DNA from: Hyphomonadaceae bacterium
GTDB lineage: Bacteria > Pseudomonadota > Alphaproteobacteria > Caulobacterales > Aquidulcibacteraceae
Length of the DNA stretch: 64,000 bases
Assembly: GCA_019636095.1 (NCBI GenBank)
Contig: JAHBYF010000002.1
Location: 248,001 to 312,000 of the forward strand
Reading direction: 5' to 3'
A program made the position numbers and the translations under genes. The stretch's first letter is position 1; each line of letters starts with the position of its first letter. This document shows positions 8,992 through 18,537 of the stretch, piece by piece. The notes below the pieces were generated by a model. It was not told where the DNA came from. It ran no database searches and saw only the letters and a program-made list of their open reading frames with translations.

Positions 8992-9392
8992 TGTCGGCGA
9001 ATAACAGCTTCCACGAGTACGTTAAGGAGCTGTTTGTTGGTGTGGGCGCGGTACAGATTAAGCGGATGTTCGGCGGCGCTGGTGGTTACGCCGACGGTTT
9101 GATGTTCCTCCTGTTGGCGGATGACACAATCCACATCAAAGTCGATGAAGCGTTGAAGGCGGAGTTACGCGCGGAAGGGTCCGGTCCCTTCGAATGGACG
9201 CCGCGGAGCGGGCCGCGCGCAGGCGAGACACTGGACCTCGGCTATTGGCGCCTGCCCGACAGCGCGCTCGATGATCCGGAAGAAGCCGCTATCTGGGGGC
9301 GAAGGGCGCTTGCGATCGCGAAAGCGAGAGCCAAGCCGAAGAAGATCAAGACCGTGAGAAAGGCTGCGCCGAAGGATAAGGCAAAGCGCTAA
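8991..9392 (+). CDS. TfoX N-terminal domain protein
   Basis: 133 aa with the TfoX/Sxy N-terminal fold (VKRMFGG-like motif IKRMFGGAGGYADGLMFLLL, then the strand pattern ending in LGYWRLPDSALDD) and a Lys-rich C-terminal tail. TfoX in gamma-proteobacteria controls competence, but single-domain alphaproteobacterial members have no known role. The GTG start at 8991 overlaps the sufA stop by 1 nt, so it is probably co-translated as the last gene of the SUF operon. The tail overlaps the convergent small gene by 4 nt. Confidence 0.8.
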   Translation: MSANNSFHEYVKELFVGVGAVQIKRMFGGAGGYADGLMFLLLADDTIHIKVDEALKAELRAEGSGPFEWTPRSGPRAGETLDLGYWRLPDSALDDPEEAAIWGRRALAIAKARAKPKKIKTVRKAAPKDKAKR

Positions 9393-9658
9393 AAGTCGGG
9401 ATATCCGTCCTTATCGAGATCGCGTGCGCGCTCGGCCCAGTCAGCGTCCGGATTGCGAGGATCGACGCCAAACCATTGCGCCAGCGGCGTCTCGCGCCAT
9501 TCAGTCGTGCCGATGCCGAGGGCGATGAGCGAAGATGGCACGAGCACGGCCGAAAGCATGGCAAGCGAGATGAAGCCTTGGGAAGCTTTGATCTCCACCC
9601 AAGTGCCGCCTTCGAGCCAAATGCGGATAGGTTCCAGAAGCCACGCAATCTCTTGCAT
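9389..9658 (-). CDS. Small membrane protein, unknown
   Basis: 89 aa. An amphipathic N-terminus (MQEIAWLLEPIRIWLEGG) is followed by one predicted membrane span (FISLAMLSAVLVPSSLIALGI, residues about 29-49) and an acidic C-terminal part with a DLDKDGYPDF ending. I recognise no family. It sits convergent with the TfoX-like gene and 24 bp downstream of the crotonase gene on the same strand, so it may be co-transcribed with it. Confidence 0.55.
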   Translation of the reverse strand: MQEIAWLLEPIRIWLEGGTWVEIKASQGFISLAMLSAVLVPSSLIALGIGTTEWRETPLAQWFGVDPRNPDADWAERARDLDKDGYPDF

Positions 9659-9682
9659 GTCGCTGAGGCTAACAGAACGCGG

Positions 9683-10462
9683 TTAAGCCCCTTTGAAGTT
9701 TGTCGGACGCTTCTGAAAAAATGCCTGGACGCCTTCGCGGAAATCTTCTGTGCGGCCTGCGTGTTTCTGTGTTTGCCGTTCAGCCTGCAGCTGCTGCTCC
9801 CACGTGTTGTCAAGCGAGGACCAGGCAAGTCGTCTGATCATTCCGAGTGAGGCGGGCCCGTTGGCCAGTTCGAGCGCCAGGGCCTTGGCGGTCGGGAGCA
9901 ATTCAACATCCGCCACGCAGCGGTTCACAAGGCCCCACTCATAAGCTTGCTTGGCCGGAATGCGCTCGCCAAGCAGCATCATTTCCATCGCCCGTGCGCG
10001 ACCGATCATGCGCGGGAGGTGATAGGTAGCACTGCCGTCGGGGACGAGACCAATCCGTCGGAAGGCTTGCAAGAAATAAGCGCTTTCACCGGCGACGATG
10101 AGATCGCCGAGTAATGCGAACGAGCAACCGATACCGGCGGCGGCGCCGTTGACCGCGGTGACATACGGGATCGGCAGATCGCGCAGCCTGGTCACGAAGG
10201 GGTTGAATGTCTGTTCGAGGTGTGCGCCGAGATCGGGCAATCCGTCTTCAGCGACGGGCGGCGCACCGCTGGCTAGGTTGGCGCCGGATGAGAAAGCGCG
10301 GCCTTCGCCCGTGAGAACGATGCATCGCGCTTCCGCGCAAGCGCGAGCGAAGAGACCGGTGAGTTCGTCGGTCATTTCAACAGAAATTGCGTTCAGCGTG
10401 GCGGGGTCGTTCAGCGTGACGAGCGCGACGCCGTCCTGCAGTTCGTATTTGGCTTTTGCCAT
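9683..10462 (-). CDS. Enoyl-CoA hydratase/isomerase family protein
   Basis: 259 aa crotonase-fold enzyme. The oxyanion-hole segments are SSGANLAS and NGAAAGIGCSFALLGD. The position of the second crotonase glutamate reads LVPDGSATYHLPR, with Asp as in PaaG-type isomerases instead of Glu, so isomerase activity on a CoA thioester is more likely than simple hydration. The C-terminal trimerisation helix ends in FQKRPTNFKGA. It lies downstream of the diguanylate cyclase on the same strand, separated by 84 bp. The physiological substrate is not evident. Confidence 0.85.
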   Translation of the reverse strand: MAKAKYELQDGVALVTLNDPATLNAISVEMTDELTGLFARACAEARCIVLTGEGRAFSSGANLASGAPPVAEDGLPDLGAHLEQTFNPFVTRLRDLPIPYVTAVNGAAAGIGCSFALLGDLIVAGESAYFLQAFRRIGLVPDGSATYHLPRMIGRARAMEMMLLGERIPAKQAYEWGLVNRCVADVELLPTAKALALELANGPASLGMIRRLAWSSLDNTWEQQLQAERQTQKHAGRTEDFREGVQAFFQKRPTNFKGA

Positions 10463-10546
10463 TGCTGTCTCCCACGCGTTTGCATCGGCGTGGGCTCAGT
10501 CTAGCCTGACTTTCGCGGTGTGGGATATGCTGCCGGAGCGGCAGCG

Positions 10547-11602
10547 CTACGCAACGTAAAGCACCGGCGTCGCGTCAGTTGTAGTTTGGTTGCGACCGTT
10601 GCGCTTGGAGGCGTAGAGGCACGCATCGGCGCGCTCAATAAGGCCAGCGGGCGTGTCGCCCGATTGCAGACGCGCAATACCAATGGACACGGTCACTTGT
10701 CCTAGGTCTTCATTCGTTGAGCGGCGTCGTAAACGTTTGGCTTGGATGGCCTCACGCAACGCTTCGGCGGTCTGCTGAGCGACGCGCGCGCTCATGCGCG
10801 GCATGACGACCGCGAACTCTTCGCCACCGTAACGGGCGACGAGGAAGTCAGGCCGGGCATGGGCTTGCAGCGCACTTGCAAGGAAGCGCAGGATTTGGTC
10901 GCCAGTGTGATGGCCCCAAGTATCATTGAAGCGTTTGAAGAAATCGATGTCACAAAGCAGCAGCGAAAGCTCGGTGCGTTGCGCCTTGGCTTCCTCGATG
11001 CGCATCCGCAGTGTCTCGTCGAACATGCGGCGGTTGGCGAGGCCGGTGAGGCTGTCAGTCAACGACTCCATGCGGACTGATTCAAGGCTGGTGCGCAGCG
11101 TGTCGATTTCTGCGCTCGACTTCTTAAGTTGCTCATTGAGCGTTTGATTGTGGTTGGCCATGTCAAGCGTTGCCGCCGCGAGGCTGGAGACCACCTGACG
11201 GATCTGTTCGGGGCTCATGCCGCGATTGAGGTCGGTCGCGGCGTTTTCGAGAGTGCGACCGTAGTCGCCGCTCTTGCTCTCTGCTTCTTTGAGGAACGAA
11301 ACGACATGGCTAAGGTCGCGCGCGATCTTCTCGCCGGCGAGCAAGATTTGAGCGGATGAGCCTAATCCAGTGAAGAACTGCTCGTGAAGTTGAGCGCTTT
11401 CCTCGGCCGTGAAGGTGGTTCCGGCGGCGATGCGAGTATCGATTGCCTCACGGAGCGCATTGTTGCGGTTTAGCCGATATGACAGCCAAACCTCGTAATT
11501 TGCGCTGGTTGGCGGGACACCATGCAACCGCATCAGATCAAGCGTTTCCAGGGCGACGTTGGCGCCGCCAGGGCCTTGCATCAGGATGTCTTGGTCGGTC
11601 AC
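10547..11602 (-). CDS. Diguanylate cyclase (GGDEF protein)
   Basis: 351 aa soluble protein that should make c-di-GMP from two GTP. Residues 1-125 are a helical N-terminal region with SANYEVWLSYRLNRNN, seen in many alphaproteobacterial GGDEF proteins. A coiled coil spans about 140-180. The GGDEF domain spans about 180-345 with DIDFFKRFNDTWGHHTGD and an intact GGEEF active site at 259-263. The upstream I-site position reads RPDF (250-253) instead of RxxD, so product inhibition is probably lost. No membrane segment is seen. It is divergent from the aldehyde dehydrogenase gene, with 150 bp between them. Confidence 0.9.
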   Translation of the reverse strand: MTDQDILMQGPGGANVALETLDLMRLHGVPPTSANYEVWLSYRLNRNNALREAIDTRIAAGTTFTAEESAQLHEQFFTGLGSSAQILLAGEKIARDLSHVVSFLKEAESKSGDYGRTLENAATDLNRGMSPEQIRQVVSSLAAATLDMANHNQTLNEQLKKSSAEIDTLRTSLESVRMESLTDSLTGLANRRMFDETLRMRIEEAKAQRTELSLLLCDIDFFKRFNDTWGHHTGDQILRFLASALQAHARPDFLVARYGGEEFAVVMPRMSARVAQQTAEALREAIQAKRLRRRSTNEDLGQVTVSIGIARLQSGDTPAGLIERADACLYASKRNGRNQTTTDATPVLYVA

Positions 11603-11752
11603 GCGAAACCCGCAGAATCTGCAAACGTCAGGGACGGTAGAGGGCAGGTTATGGACGAGTGGTAAATGCTACGAACAATCCGAAGAAATGACAGGTTGCG
11701 CTTACGTCCAGGGTAAGCGGTAGACAGTGGAAAAAGCCTTGGGAGGCGCGAA

Positions 11753-13204
11753 ATGAACAGGCCGGTCCAACCCTCTATCGAAGAAACAAAGGCCAGGATG
11801 ATTGCGATTTTGGAGCTGCAGAAGCGGCTTCAAACCAGCAAGGGCGCGCCGGACGCAAGATTGCGTAAGGACCGGCTGACTCGCTCTGTGAATCTGGTGT
11901 TGGCTCACAAGGACGAGTTCTTGGACGCGCTCAACGAAGACTTCGGTGCGCGGTCGCGAGATGCGTCGCTGTTTACGGACATTTCGGGGGCGATAGGACC
12001 GCTAAAGCAGGCGCGGGCGAACTTAGAAAAATGGATGGCGCCGCAGAAGCGCGGGGTAACGCCAGCCGCGCTTGGCCTGTTCGGCGCGCGCGCCGAGGTC
12101 CGATACCAGCCCAAGGGCGTCGTCGGCGTGATCTCGCCTTGGAATTTCCCCGTGTCGCTGGCGTTCGATGCGATCGCGGGCGCTTTCGCGGCGGGCAATC
12201 GGGTGATGCTGAAACCGTCAGAGTTTACGCCGAACGTGTCTGCTCTAATGGCGCAGACGATCGATCTCTACTTCGATGAAGACGAACTTGCGGTCATCCA
12301 GGGCGGCCCAGACGTTGGCGCTGCCTTTGCGGGTTTGCCCTTCGATCACCTTATCTTCACCGGCGCGACAAACGTGGGTCGCCATGTGATGCGGGCCGCC
12401 GCTGACAATCTCGTCCCGGTGACGCTTGAACTTGGTGGCAAGTCTCCCGTCGTCATCAGCAAGAGCGCCGATCTTGCCAAGACAGCGGCGCGCGTGATGA
12501 CAGGGAAGACGTTGAACGCCGGCCAAATCTGCTTGGCGCCGGACTATGTGCTCGCGCCGCAGGACAGCGTCCCTGAGTTCGTGGCGGCGTCAAAGGCGGC
12601 GGTTGCGAAGATGTATCCAACGCTCAAGGACAATGCCGACTACACGGCGGTGATCAATCAGCGTCACTACGATCGCATCACAGGTTTGATCAACGATGCG
12701 CGCGCCAAGGGCGGTGAGATCGTGACGATCAATCCTGCGAATGAGGATTTCAGCCAGCAAGAGCACCGCAAAATCCCGCCGACAATCATCCTGAACGCCA
12801 CCGACGATATGCAGGTGATGCAGGAAGAGATTTTCGGGCCGGTATTGCCAGTGCGGACTTACGCGTCCTTTGACGACACGATCAACGAAATCAACGCACG
12901 GCCGCGTCCGCTCGCTCTCTACTATTTTGGCGACGACAACGCAGAGAGCGAAGCGCTGCTCAATCGGACGCATTCGGGCGGCGTGACCATAAATGACGTG
13001 ATCTTCCACTTCGCAATGGATGAGCTACCGTTCGGTGGCGTCGGTCCGTCAGGCATGGGCGCTTATCACGGCCATCGCGGATTCATTGAGTTCAGCCACG
13101 AGAAAGCGATTTATCGCCAGATTTCGGCGGAGCTTTTGGCCATGCTGCGCCCGCCTTATGGCAGTGCATTCCGCAAACAGATGGCGGCGCGGCTGAAGCC
13201 CTAG
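11753..13204 (+). CDS. calB: Coniferyl-aldehyde dehydrogenase family
   Basis: 483 aa NAD(P)-dependent aldehyde dehydrogenase. The catalytic cysteine is C260 in GQICLAPDYVL, a context typical of CalB-type enzymes, and the general base is E226 (LELGGKSP). The C-terminus has FGGVGPSGMGAYHGH. CalB oxidises coniferyl aldehyde to ferulate, but close homologs also act on fatty aldehydes, so the natural substrate is uncertain. It is monocistronic; the DEAD-box gene converges on it. Confidence 0.82.
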   Translation: MNRPVQPSIEETKARMIAILELQKRLQTSKGAPDARLRKDRLTRSVNLVLAHKDEFLDALNEDFGARSRDASLFTDISGAIGPLKQARANLEKWMAPQKRGVTPAALGLFGARAEVRYQPKGVVGVISPWNFPVSLAFDAIAGAFAAGNRVMLKPSEFTPNVSALMAQTIDLYFDEDELAVIQGGPDVGAAFAGLPFDHLIFTGATNVGRHVMRAAADNLVPVTLELGGKSPVVISKSADLAKTAARVMTGKTLNAGQICLAPDYVLAPQDSVPEFVAASKAAVAKMYPTLKDNADYTAVINQRHYDRITGLINDARAKGGEIVTINPANEDFSQQEHRKIPPTIILNATDDMQVMQEEIFGPVLPVRTYASFDDTINEINARPRPLALYYFGDDNAESEALLNRTHSGGVTINDVIFHFAMDELPFGGVGPSGMGAYHGHRGFIEFSHEKAIYRQISAELLAMLRPPYGSAFRKQMAARLKP

Positions 13205-13234
13205 GTTCTGTTGTCGAAGGACGTTCGACCGGCC

Positions 13235-14740
13235 TTACTTCTTTGGCCTGAGAAACGCCGGCATGCTGTCGCCGAAGCCGGTGACGGAAGGGCCGTTGTC
13301 ATCGCGCGATGGACGGCGCTCGTCGCGACGTGGTTGCGTTTGACGCTCCTCTCGCCGCGGACGCTCTTCGCGTTTCTCGCGGCGCGGCTCAGCTTCGGTG
13401 CGTTGCACCGGTTCTGTTGAAGCCGTGGGACGATCTTCGTCGCGCTTCACGTATTTCTGCTTCTTCTCTGACAGACGGCGGCTGTGTTCTTTTTTGAGTT
13501 CTTCTGCGCGGCGCCCGCGACCGCCGCTGTCGCGCGGATCGCCGAGCGCGGCTTCCGGAAGGCCCTCGATCTCGGCTCTCTCGATCGTCTTGCCGGTGAG
13601 CTTTTCGATGGCGTCCCAGCTCTTCTTGTCGCCGGGGCCTACGAGCGTGAAGGATGCGCCGAGGCGGCCTGCTCGTCCCGTGCGGCCGATGCGGTGGACG
13701 TAGTCTTCTGCGTGACGTGGCGGTTCATAATTGAAGACGTGCGAAACGTCCGGAATGTCGAGCCCCCGCGCGGCGACATCGGATGCGACGAGATACTGCA
13801 GATCGTTGGTGCGGAAGCGGTCAAGCGTCTTCATCCGCAGCGATTGGTCGAGATCGCCATGCAATGGGGCGGCGTTGTAGCCGTGGCGCTTCAGCGATAA
13901 CGCAACGACGTCCACGTCGGTCTTGCGGTTACAGAAGACGATGCCGTTCTTCACCTCGCCGCTCGCATTGATGGTGGCGCGCAGCGCCGCCCGGCGCGTG
14001 CGTGGATCGCCGCCGGGGAGCATCACGACTTTTTGCGTAATGGTGGTCGCCGCTGTGGCGGGGCGCGTCGCTTCGATGCGCTTGGGGTTTGAGAGGAATT
14101 GCTCGGTGAGGCGCGTAATTTCCGGCGGCATCGTCGCCGAGAAGAAAAGCGTCTGGCGCGTAAAGGGCGTCAGCTTGAAAATGCGCTCGATGTCAGGGAT
14201 GAAGCCCATGTCGAGCATGCGATCGGCCTCGTCGACAACCATGACCTGCACACCCGTGAGGAGTAGTTTGCCGCGTTCGAAGTGATCCAGCAGACGCCCA
14301 GGTGTCGCGATCAGCACGTCGACGCCGCGCGCCAGTAGCGCGTCTTGGTCGCCGAAGCTGACTCCGCCAATCAGCAGCGCTTTGGTGAGCTTTTGGTGTT
14401 TGCCGTATTTGTCGAAGCCTTCGGCGACCTGCGCGGCAAGTTCGCGCGTCGGCTCGAGGATCAATGTGCGCGGCATGCGTGCGCGAGCCCGGCCGGCGGC
14501 GAGGATGTCGATCATCGGAAGCGTGAAGGCTGCGGTCTTGCCGGTGCCTGTTTGCGCGATGCCGAGAACGTCGCGGCCTTTCAGGACTTCGGGGATCGCC
14601 TGCGCCTGGATCGGCGTTGGCGTGTTGTAGCCGGTCTCCTTCACCGCACGCAGCGTTTCTTCGGAAAGACCGAGATCATCGAAGGTGGTTTGAGGTTGAG
14701 CTTCAGCTGCGCCTTCGGACGCGGAATTTTCAGGGGACAT
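13235..14740 (-). CDS. rhlE: DEAD-box RNA helicase, RhlE type
   Basis: 501 aa. The Q motif (PTPIQAQAIP), motif I AQTGTGKT (62-69), motif II DEAD (VVDEADRMLD), motif III SAT and motif VI HRIGRTGRAG are all present. Residues about 390-500 form a basic, Arg/Glu-rich unstructured tail typical of RhlE-like cold-shock and ribosome-assembly helicases. It unwinds short RNA duplexes with ATP. The 223-bp divergent spacer to the ClC gene should hold its promoter. The exact paralog name (RhlE) is inferred from the overall motif pattern and the tail. Confidence 0.9.
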   Translation of the reverse strand: MSPENSASEGAAEAQPQTTFDDLGLSEETLRAVKETGYNTPTPIQAQAIPEVLKGRDVLGIAQTGTGKTAAFTLPMIDILAAGRARARMPRTLILEPTRELAAQVAEGFDKYGKHQKLTKALLIGGVSFGDQDALLARGVDVLIATPGRLLDHFERGKLLLTGVQVMVVDEADRMLDMGFIPDIERIFKLTPFTRQTLFFSATMPPEITRLTEQFLSNPKRIEATRPATAATTITQKVVMLPGGDPRTRRAALRATINASGEVKNGIVFCNRKTDVDVVALSLKRHGYNAAPLHGDLDQSLRMKTLDRFRTNDLQYLVASDVAARGLDIPDVSHVFNYEPPRHAEDYVHRIGRTGRAGRLGASFTLVGPGDKKSWDAIEKLTGKTIERAEIEGLPEAALGDPRDSGGRGRRAEELKKEHSRRLSEKKQKYVKRDEDRPTASTEPVQRTEAEPRREKREERPRREERQTQPRRDERRPSRDDNGPSVTGFGDSMPAFLRPKK

Positions 14741-14963
14741 TCAATCTCACTTGAGGGCCCGCGCAAGATGCAGGCGGGTCTCTTGGTTGGCGGCCGGCGG
14801 CCTCGCTTCTCCGGATTGAGATGAGCGGGCGTTGAGCCAAGGGCGAGCACGCCCCAGGGCGCGCACAACGGACGACGCGGAAATGGGGGGATTTGCGAGA
14901 GAAGTCAATGAGCGAAGCTCGATTTGACCCCTCAGCACGGGTGGCCCAAAATCCTTTCAACGC

Positions 14964-16247
14964 ATGGCAGATTGGTTCGATTCCAAACGCGCAGCCGAGC
15001 AATTGGGCGCGCTGACGTCGGTTTGGCCGCGCCGCTTTGCCTCAGCACTTGGCGCGGTGCTCGTCGGGCTGGTGGCGCTGTCGTTCGCCTTTTTGGCGGA
15101 CCGCGCACAAGAAGCGTTCTCAAGCGTGGCGAATGGGCGCCTGTGGCTGATGCTGCTTGCGCCACCGGCCGGATTGGCGGCCATTGCCGCGCTCACCCGG
15201 TGGCTCGCGCCCAATGCGAAGGGCTCAGGCATTCCGCAAGTGATCTTGGCGGCGCGCGAACCGGAGCAGAGTGTTGCGTCGGGATTGGTGTCGCTGAAGG
15301 CGGCGGCGGCTAAGCTGTTCTTGAGCGTCGCTGTGTTGGGCGTCGGCGCGTCGGCAGGCCGCGAAGGACCGACGGTACAACTTGGCGCGTCGCTGATGAC
15401 GGCAATGCACCGCCTTTTTCGGGTGCCGTTGACGCCGGGGGTGATCATCGCCGGCGGGGCTGCCGGTGTCTCGGCGGCTTTCAACACGCCCTTGGCCGGT
15501 GTTGCGTTCGCCATCGAGGAGCTAGCGGCGGCATATGAGCAACGCCTGACGGTGCTGGTCATGGCTGCTGTCATGATCGCCGGTCTGGTGAGTTTGGGCC
15601 TGGCGGGCGACTATTTCTACTTCGGCGCCGTGCATGAGACGCTTTCACTGCAACCCGCAGTGCTGATCGCGTTGCTCTGCGGAGCGGTCGGCGGCGTGTG
15701 TGGTGGACTGTTCTCACGGTCGTTGCTGGCGATCGGTGGACGTTCGGTAGGCGCAGTGAAGCTCTTCCAAGCGCGCCCGGTGGTATGGGCGGCTGTGTGT
15801 GGCGTGGTGGTGGCCGTGATCGGTTACGCAACACACGGCGCCACTTGGGGCACGGGCTACGAAGCGGCACGCAGCATGGTTGAGGGCGAGAGCGGCTCAA
15901 TCTGGTTTGCGCCGGCGAAGTTCGTCGCAACGTTGGCGACTGCTGCGAGCGGCGTGCCCGGCGGCATCTTCGCGCCATCGTTGGCGACGGGCGCCGGCGT
16001 GGGTGACCTTCTCGCGATGCTTTTCCCCGGCGAGCCGCGCGGACCGATTGTGCTCCTCGGCATGATCGCGTTCTTCGTCGGCGTCGTCCGCGCGCCGTTG
16101 ACCGGCGTGGTGATTGTCTCCGAAATGACGGGAGCGCACGGCCTGATTTTGCCGCTCTTCATAGCAGCGATCGTCGCGGACGGCGCCGGCGCGCTTGTCT
16201 GCCGCGAACGGCTCTATCACGGGCTGGCGCAGCGGCTTAAGCAATGA
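14964..16247 (+). CDS. ClC-family chloride channel or Cl-/H+ antiporter
   Basis: 427 aa with about ten hydrophobic segments. Selectivity-filter motifs are GSGIP (87-91), GREGP (132-136, with gating Glu134) and GVPGGIFAPSLATGAGVG near residue 330. It moves chloride (or fluoride-like anions) across the inner membrane; the motifs fit the Cl- branch more than the CLC-F branch. No CBS domains follow. It is convergent with parE, with an 18-bp gap. Confidence 0.9.
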   Translation: MADWFDSKRAAEQLGALTSVWPRRFASALGAVLVGLVALSFAFLADRAQEAFSSVANGRLWLMLLAPPAGLAAIAALTRWLAPNAKGSGIPQVILAAREPEQSVASGLVSLKAAAAKLFLSVAVLGVGASAGREGPTVQLGASLMTAMHRLFRVPLTPGVIIAGGAAGVSAAFNTPLAGVAFAIEELAAAYEQRLTVLVMAAVMIAGLVSLGLAGDYFYFGAVHETLSLQPAVLIALLCGAVGGVCGGLFSRSLLAIGGRSVGAVKLFQARPVVWAAVCGVVVAVIGYATHGATWGTGYEAARSMVEGESGSIWFAPAKFVATLATAASGVPGGIFAPSLATGAGVGDLLAMLFPGEPRGPIVLLGMIAFFVGVVRAPLTGVVIVSEMTGAHGLILPLFIAAIVADGAGALVCRERLYHGLAQRLKQ

Positions 16248-16265
16248 ACGTAGGGGACGGACTTA

Positions 16266-18299
16266 TCAGACGTCCACATCCTCAACGAACTTCGCGTTCG
16301 CTTGGATGTAGTCGAAGCGCTTCTCGGCTTTCTTGCCCATCAGCGTTTCGATGAGCACTTCGAAATCCGGCGCGCCGCTTTCGTCGAGCACCACGCGCGC
16401 GAGTGTGCGCGTTGCGGGATTCATCGTCGTGTCTTTCAAATCGGCGGGCATCATTTCGCCAAGGCCTTTGAAGCGCGAGATGTCGGTCTTGCGGCCTTTG
16501 AATTCGCCATTGAGCAGCGCTTCTTTGTGCGCGTCGTCGCGGGCGTAGATGCTCTCTTTGCCTGCGGTGATGCGATAAAGCGGCGGCATCGCCAGAAAAA
16601 GCCGGCCAGCGCGGATGAGCTGCGGCATCTGCTTGTGGAAATAGGTGATGAGCAGCGAGGCGATGTGGGCGCCATCGACGTCGGCGTCGGTCATGATGAT
16701 GATGCGCTCGTAGCGGAGATCATCGAGCTTGAACTTCGCGCCCATCTGCACGCCGAGTGCCAGGGCGAGATCGGAGAGCTCTTGGTTGCCGCTCATCTTC
16801 TCGGCGCCGGCGCTGGCGACGTTCAGAATCTTGCCGCGCAACGGTAGGATGGCTTGCGTCTCGCGGTTGCGCGCTTGCTTGGCCGAGCCGCCGGCGCTGT
16901 CGCCTTCGACCAGGAAAATTTCGGTATCTTTCTCCCCGGCGCGTGAACAATCAGCCAGCTTGCCTGGCAGGCGCAGTTTCCGCGTCGCGCTTTGGCGAGA
17001 GACTTCCTTCTCCTTGCGCCGGCGCATCCGGTCTTCAGCTTGCTGAATGCACCATTCGAGCAGGCGCGTAGCTTCCTGCGTATTGGCCGCGAGCCAATGG
17101 TCGAACGGATCGCGCACCGCGCTCTCCACGATCTTTGCGGCTTCCGTAGAGACCAAGCGGCCTTTGGTTTGGCCCTCGAACTGTGGATCGCGGATGAAGA
17201 CGGAGACGAGTCCGGCGCCTGTGTTCATCACGTCTTCCTGGGTGATGACAGAGGCCTTCTTGTTGTTGCGCAGTTCAGCGTAGGCGCGCAGCCCCTTGGC
17301 GATCGCTGCGCGGAAACCGGCTTCATGGAAGCCGCCGTCGGGCGTGTAGACGGTGTTGCAATAGGAGCGAAGGAAGCCGTCGGCTTCGCCAAAGCCATCG
17401 CTCACCCAGGTGATCGCCCACTCGACGCGGCCATGCGGTCCGTCTTTCTCGGTCTTGCCGGAGAAAGGTTCGCTGACGACGGCGCGCTTCGACTTGGTGA
17501 GTTCGGTGAGGAAGTCGGCGAGGCCGTTTGGGAAGTGGAGGACGGCTTCGGCCGGCGTGTCGTCCTTGATCAGCTCAGGCGCACACTTCCAGCGGATTTG
17601 CGTGCCGCGCTGTAGGTAGGCCTTCGAGCGCGCCATTTGGAAGAGACGCGATGGCTTGAACGCGGCGCCCTTTCCGAAGATCTCGGCGTCAGGATGGAAA
17701 CGCACCGTGGTGCCGCGCCGATTGTGGGCGGGTCCAACCTCGACGAGCTTCGACGTCGGCGTGCCGCGCGAGAATGTCTGGCGATAGAGCTTGCGGTCGC
17801 GCGCGACTTCGACTTCGACTTTGTCGGAAAGCGCATTGACAACCGAGACGCCGACGCCGTGCAGGCCGCCCGAGGTGTGATAGACTTTGCCTGAAAATTT
17901 TCCGCCCGCGTGCAGCACCGTCATGATGATTTCGAGCGCCGACTTTTTCGGAAACTTGGGGTGCGGATCGACGGGCATACCGCGGCCGTTGTCGGTCACG
18001 CGCAGCGTGCCATCGGCTTCGAGTTCAACTTCGATGCGATCGGCAAAGCCAGCGACCGCTTCATCCATCGAGTTGTCGAGCACTTCGGCGAAAAGGTGAT
18101 GCAGCGCGCGCTCGTCAACGCCGCCGATGTACATGCCGGGCCGTTTCCGAACTGGTTCGAGTCCCTCTAGAACTTCAATGTCTTTGGCGGTGTATGCGTC
18201 TTTCGCCGCGCTTGGCGGCGGATCGCTGTCTCCGAAGAGGCTGCCGTCCCAGAGATTGTCACCCTTGGCCATCGAAGACTTCTTCTGCGCTTGCGCCAT
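16266..18299 (-). CDS. parE: DNA topoisomerase IV subunit B
   Basis: 677 aa type IIA topoisomerase ATPase subunit. The GHKL ATPase has DNSMDEAVAG, DNGRGMPVD and the lid motif GGLHGVGVSVVNALS. The TOPRIM domain has EGDSAGGSAKQARNRETQA and the metal-binding DADVDGAHI. It works with ParC to decatenate daughter chromosomes. I prefer parE to gyrB because of its length (677, against about 800 for GyrB), KKSALEIIMTVLHAGGKF and the lack of the GyrB insert, though the two are related. The ATG at 18299 begins with a short disordered segment. Confidence 0.9.
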   Translation of the reverse strand: MAQAQKKSSMAKGDNLWDGSLFGDSDPPPSAAKDAYTAKDIEVLEGLEPVRKRPGMYIGGVDERALHHLFAEVLDNSMDEAVAGFADRIEVELEADGTLRVTDNGRGMPVDPHPKFPKKSALEIIMTVLHAGGKFSGKVYHTSGGLHGVGVSVVNALSDKVEVEVARDRKLYRQTFSRGTPTSKLVEVGPAHNRRGTTVRFHPDAEIFGKGAAFKPSRLFQMARSKAYLQRGTQIRWKCAPELIKDDTPAEAVLHFPNGLADFLTELTKSKRAVVSEPFSGKTEKDGPHGRVEWAITWVSDGFGEADGFLRSYCNTVYTPDGGFHEAGFRAAIAKGLRAYAELRNNKKASVITQEDVMNTGAGLVSVFIRDPQFEGQTKGRLVSTEAAKIVESAVRDPFDHWLAANTQEATRLLEWCIQQAEDRMRRRKEKEVSRQSATRKLRLPGKLADCSRAGEKDTEIFLVEGDSAGGSAKQARNRETQAILPLRGKILNVASAGAEKMSGNQELSDLALALGVQMGAKFKLDDLRYERIIIMTDADVDGAHIASLLITYFHKQMPQLIRAGRLFLAMPPLYRITAGKESIYARDDAHKEALLNGEFKGRKTDISRFKGLGEMMPADLKDTTMNPATRTLARVVLDESGAPDFEVLIETLMGKKAEKRFDYIQANAKFVEDVDV

Positions 18300-18537
18300 G
18301 AATGTTCCTTAAGGCGCTTCGCGCGCCTCCAGCAATGGTTTGACCTGCGCTGGAACCGAACAGGCTTTGGTATCCGGGGAGTAAATGCGCCTTTGTAGGG
18401 GAATTAAGTGTCTCAAAGGCAACGCGCGCCCAAGGCCGGCACCCCAATGGCAGTTCGCGACGAAACCTCGGCACATCTTGGTTGTTTGCTCGCCGTCACG
18501 GCATGCGGGGGCCGCTCAAGGACGAGGAGCAGCAAGC

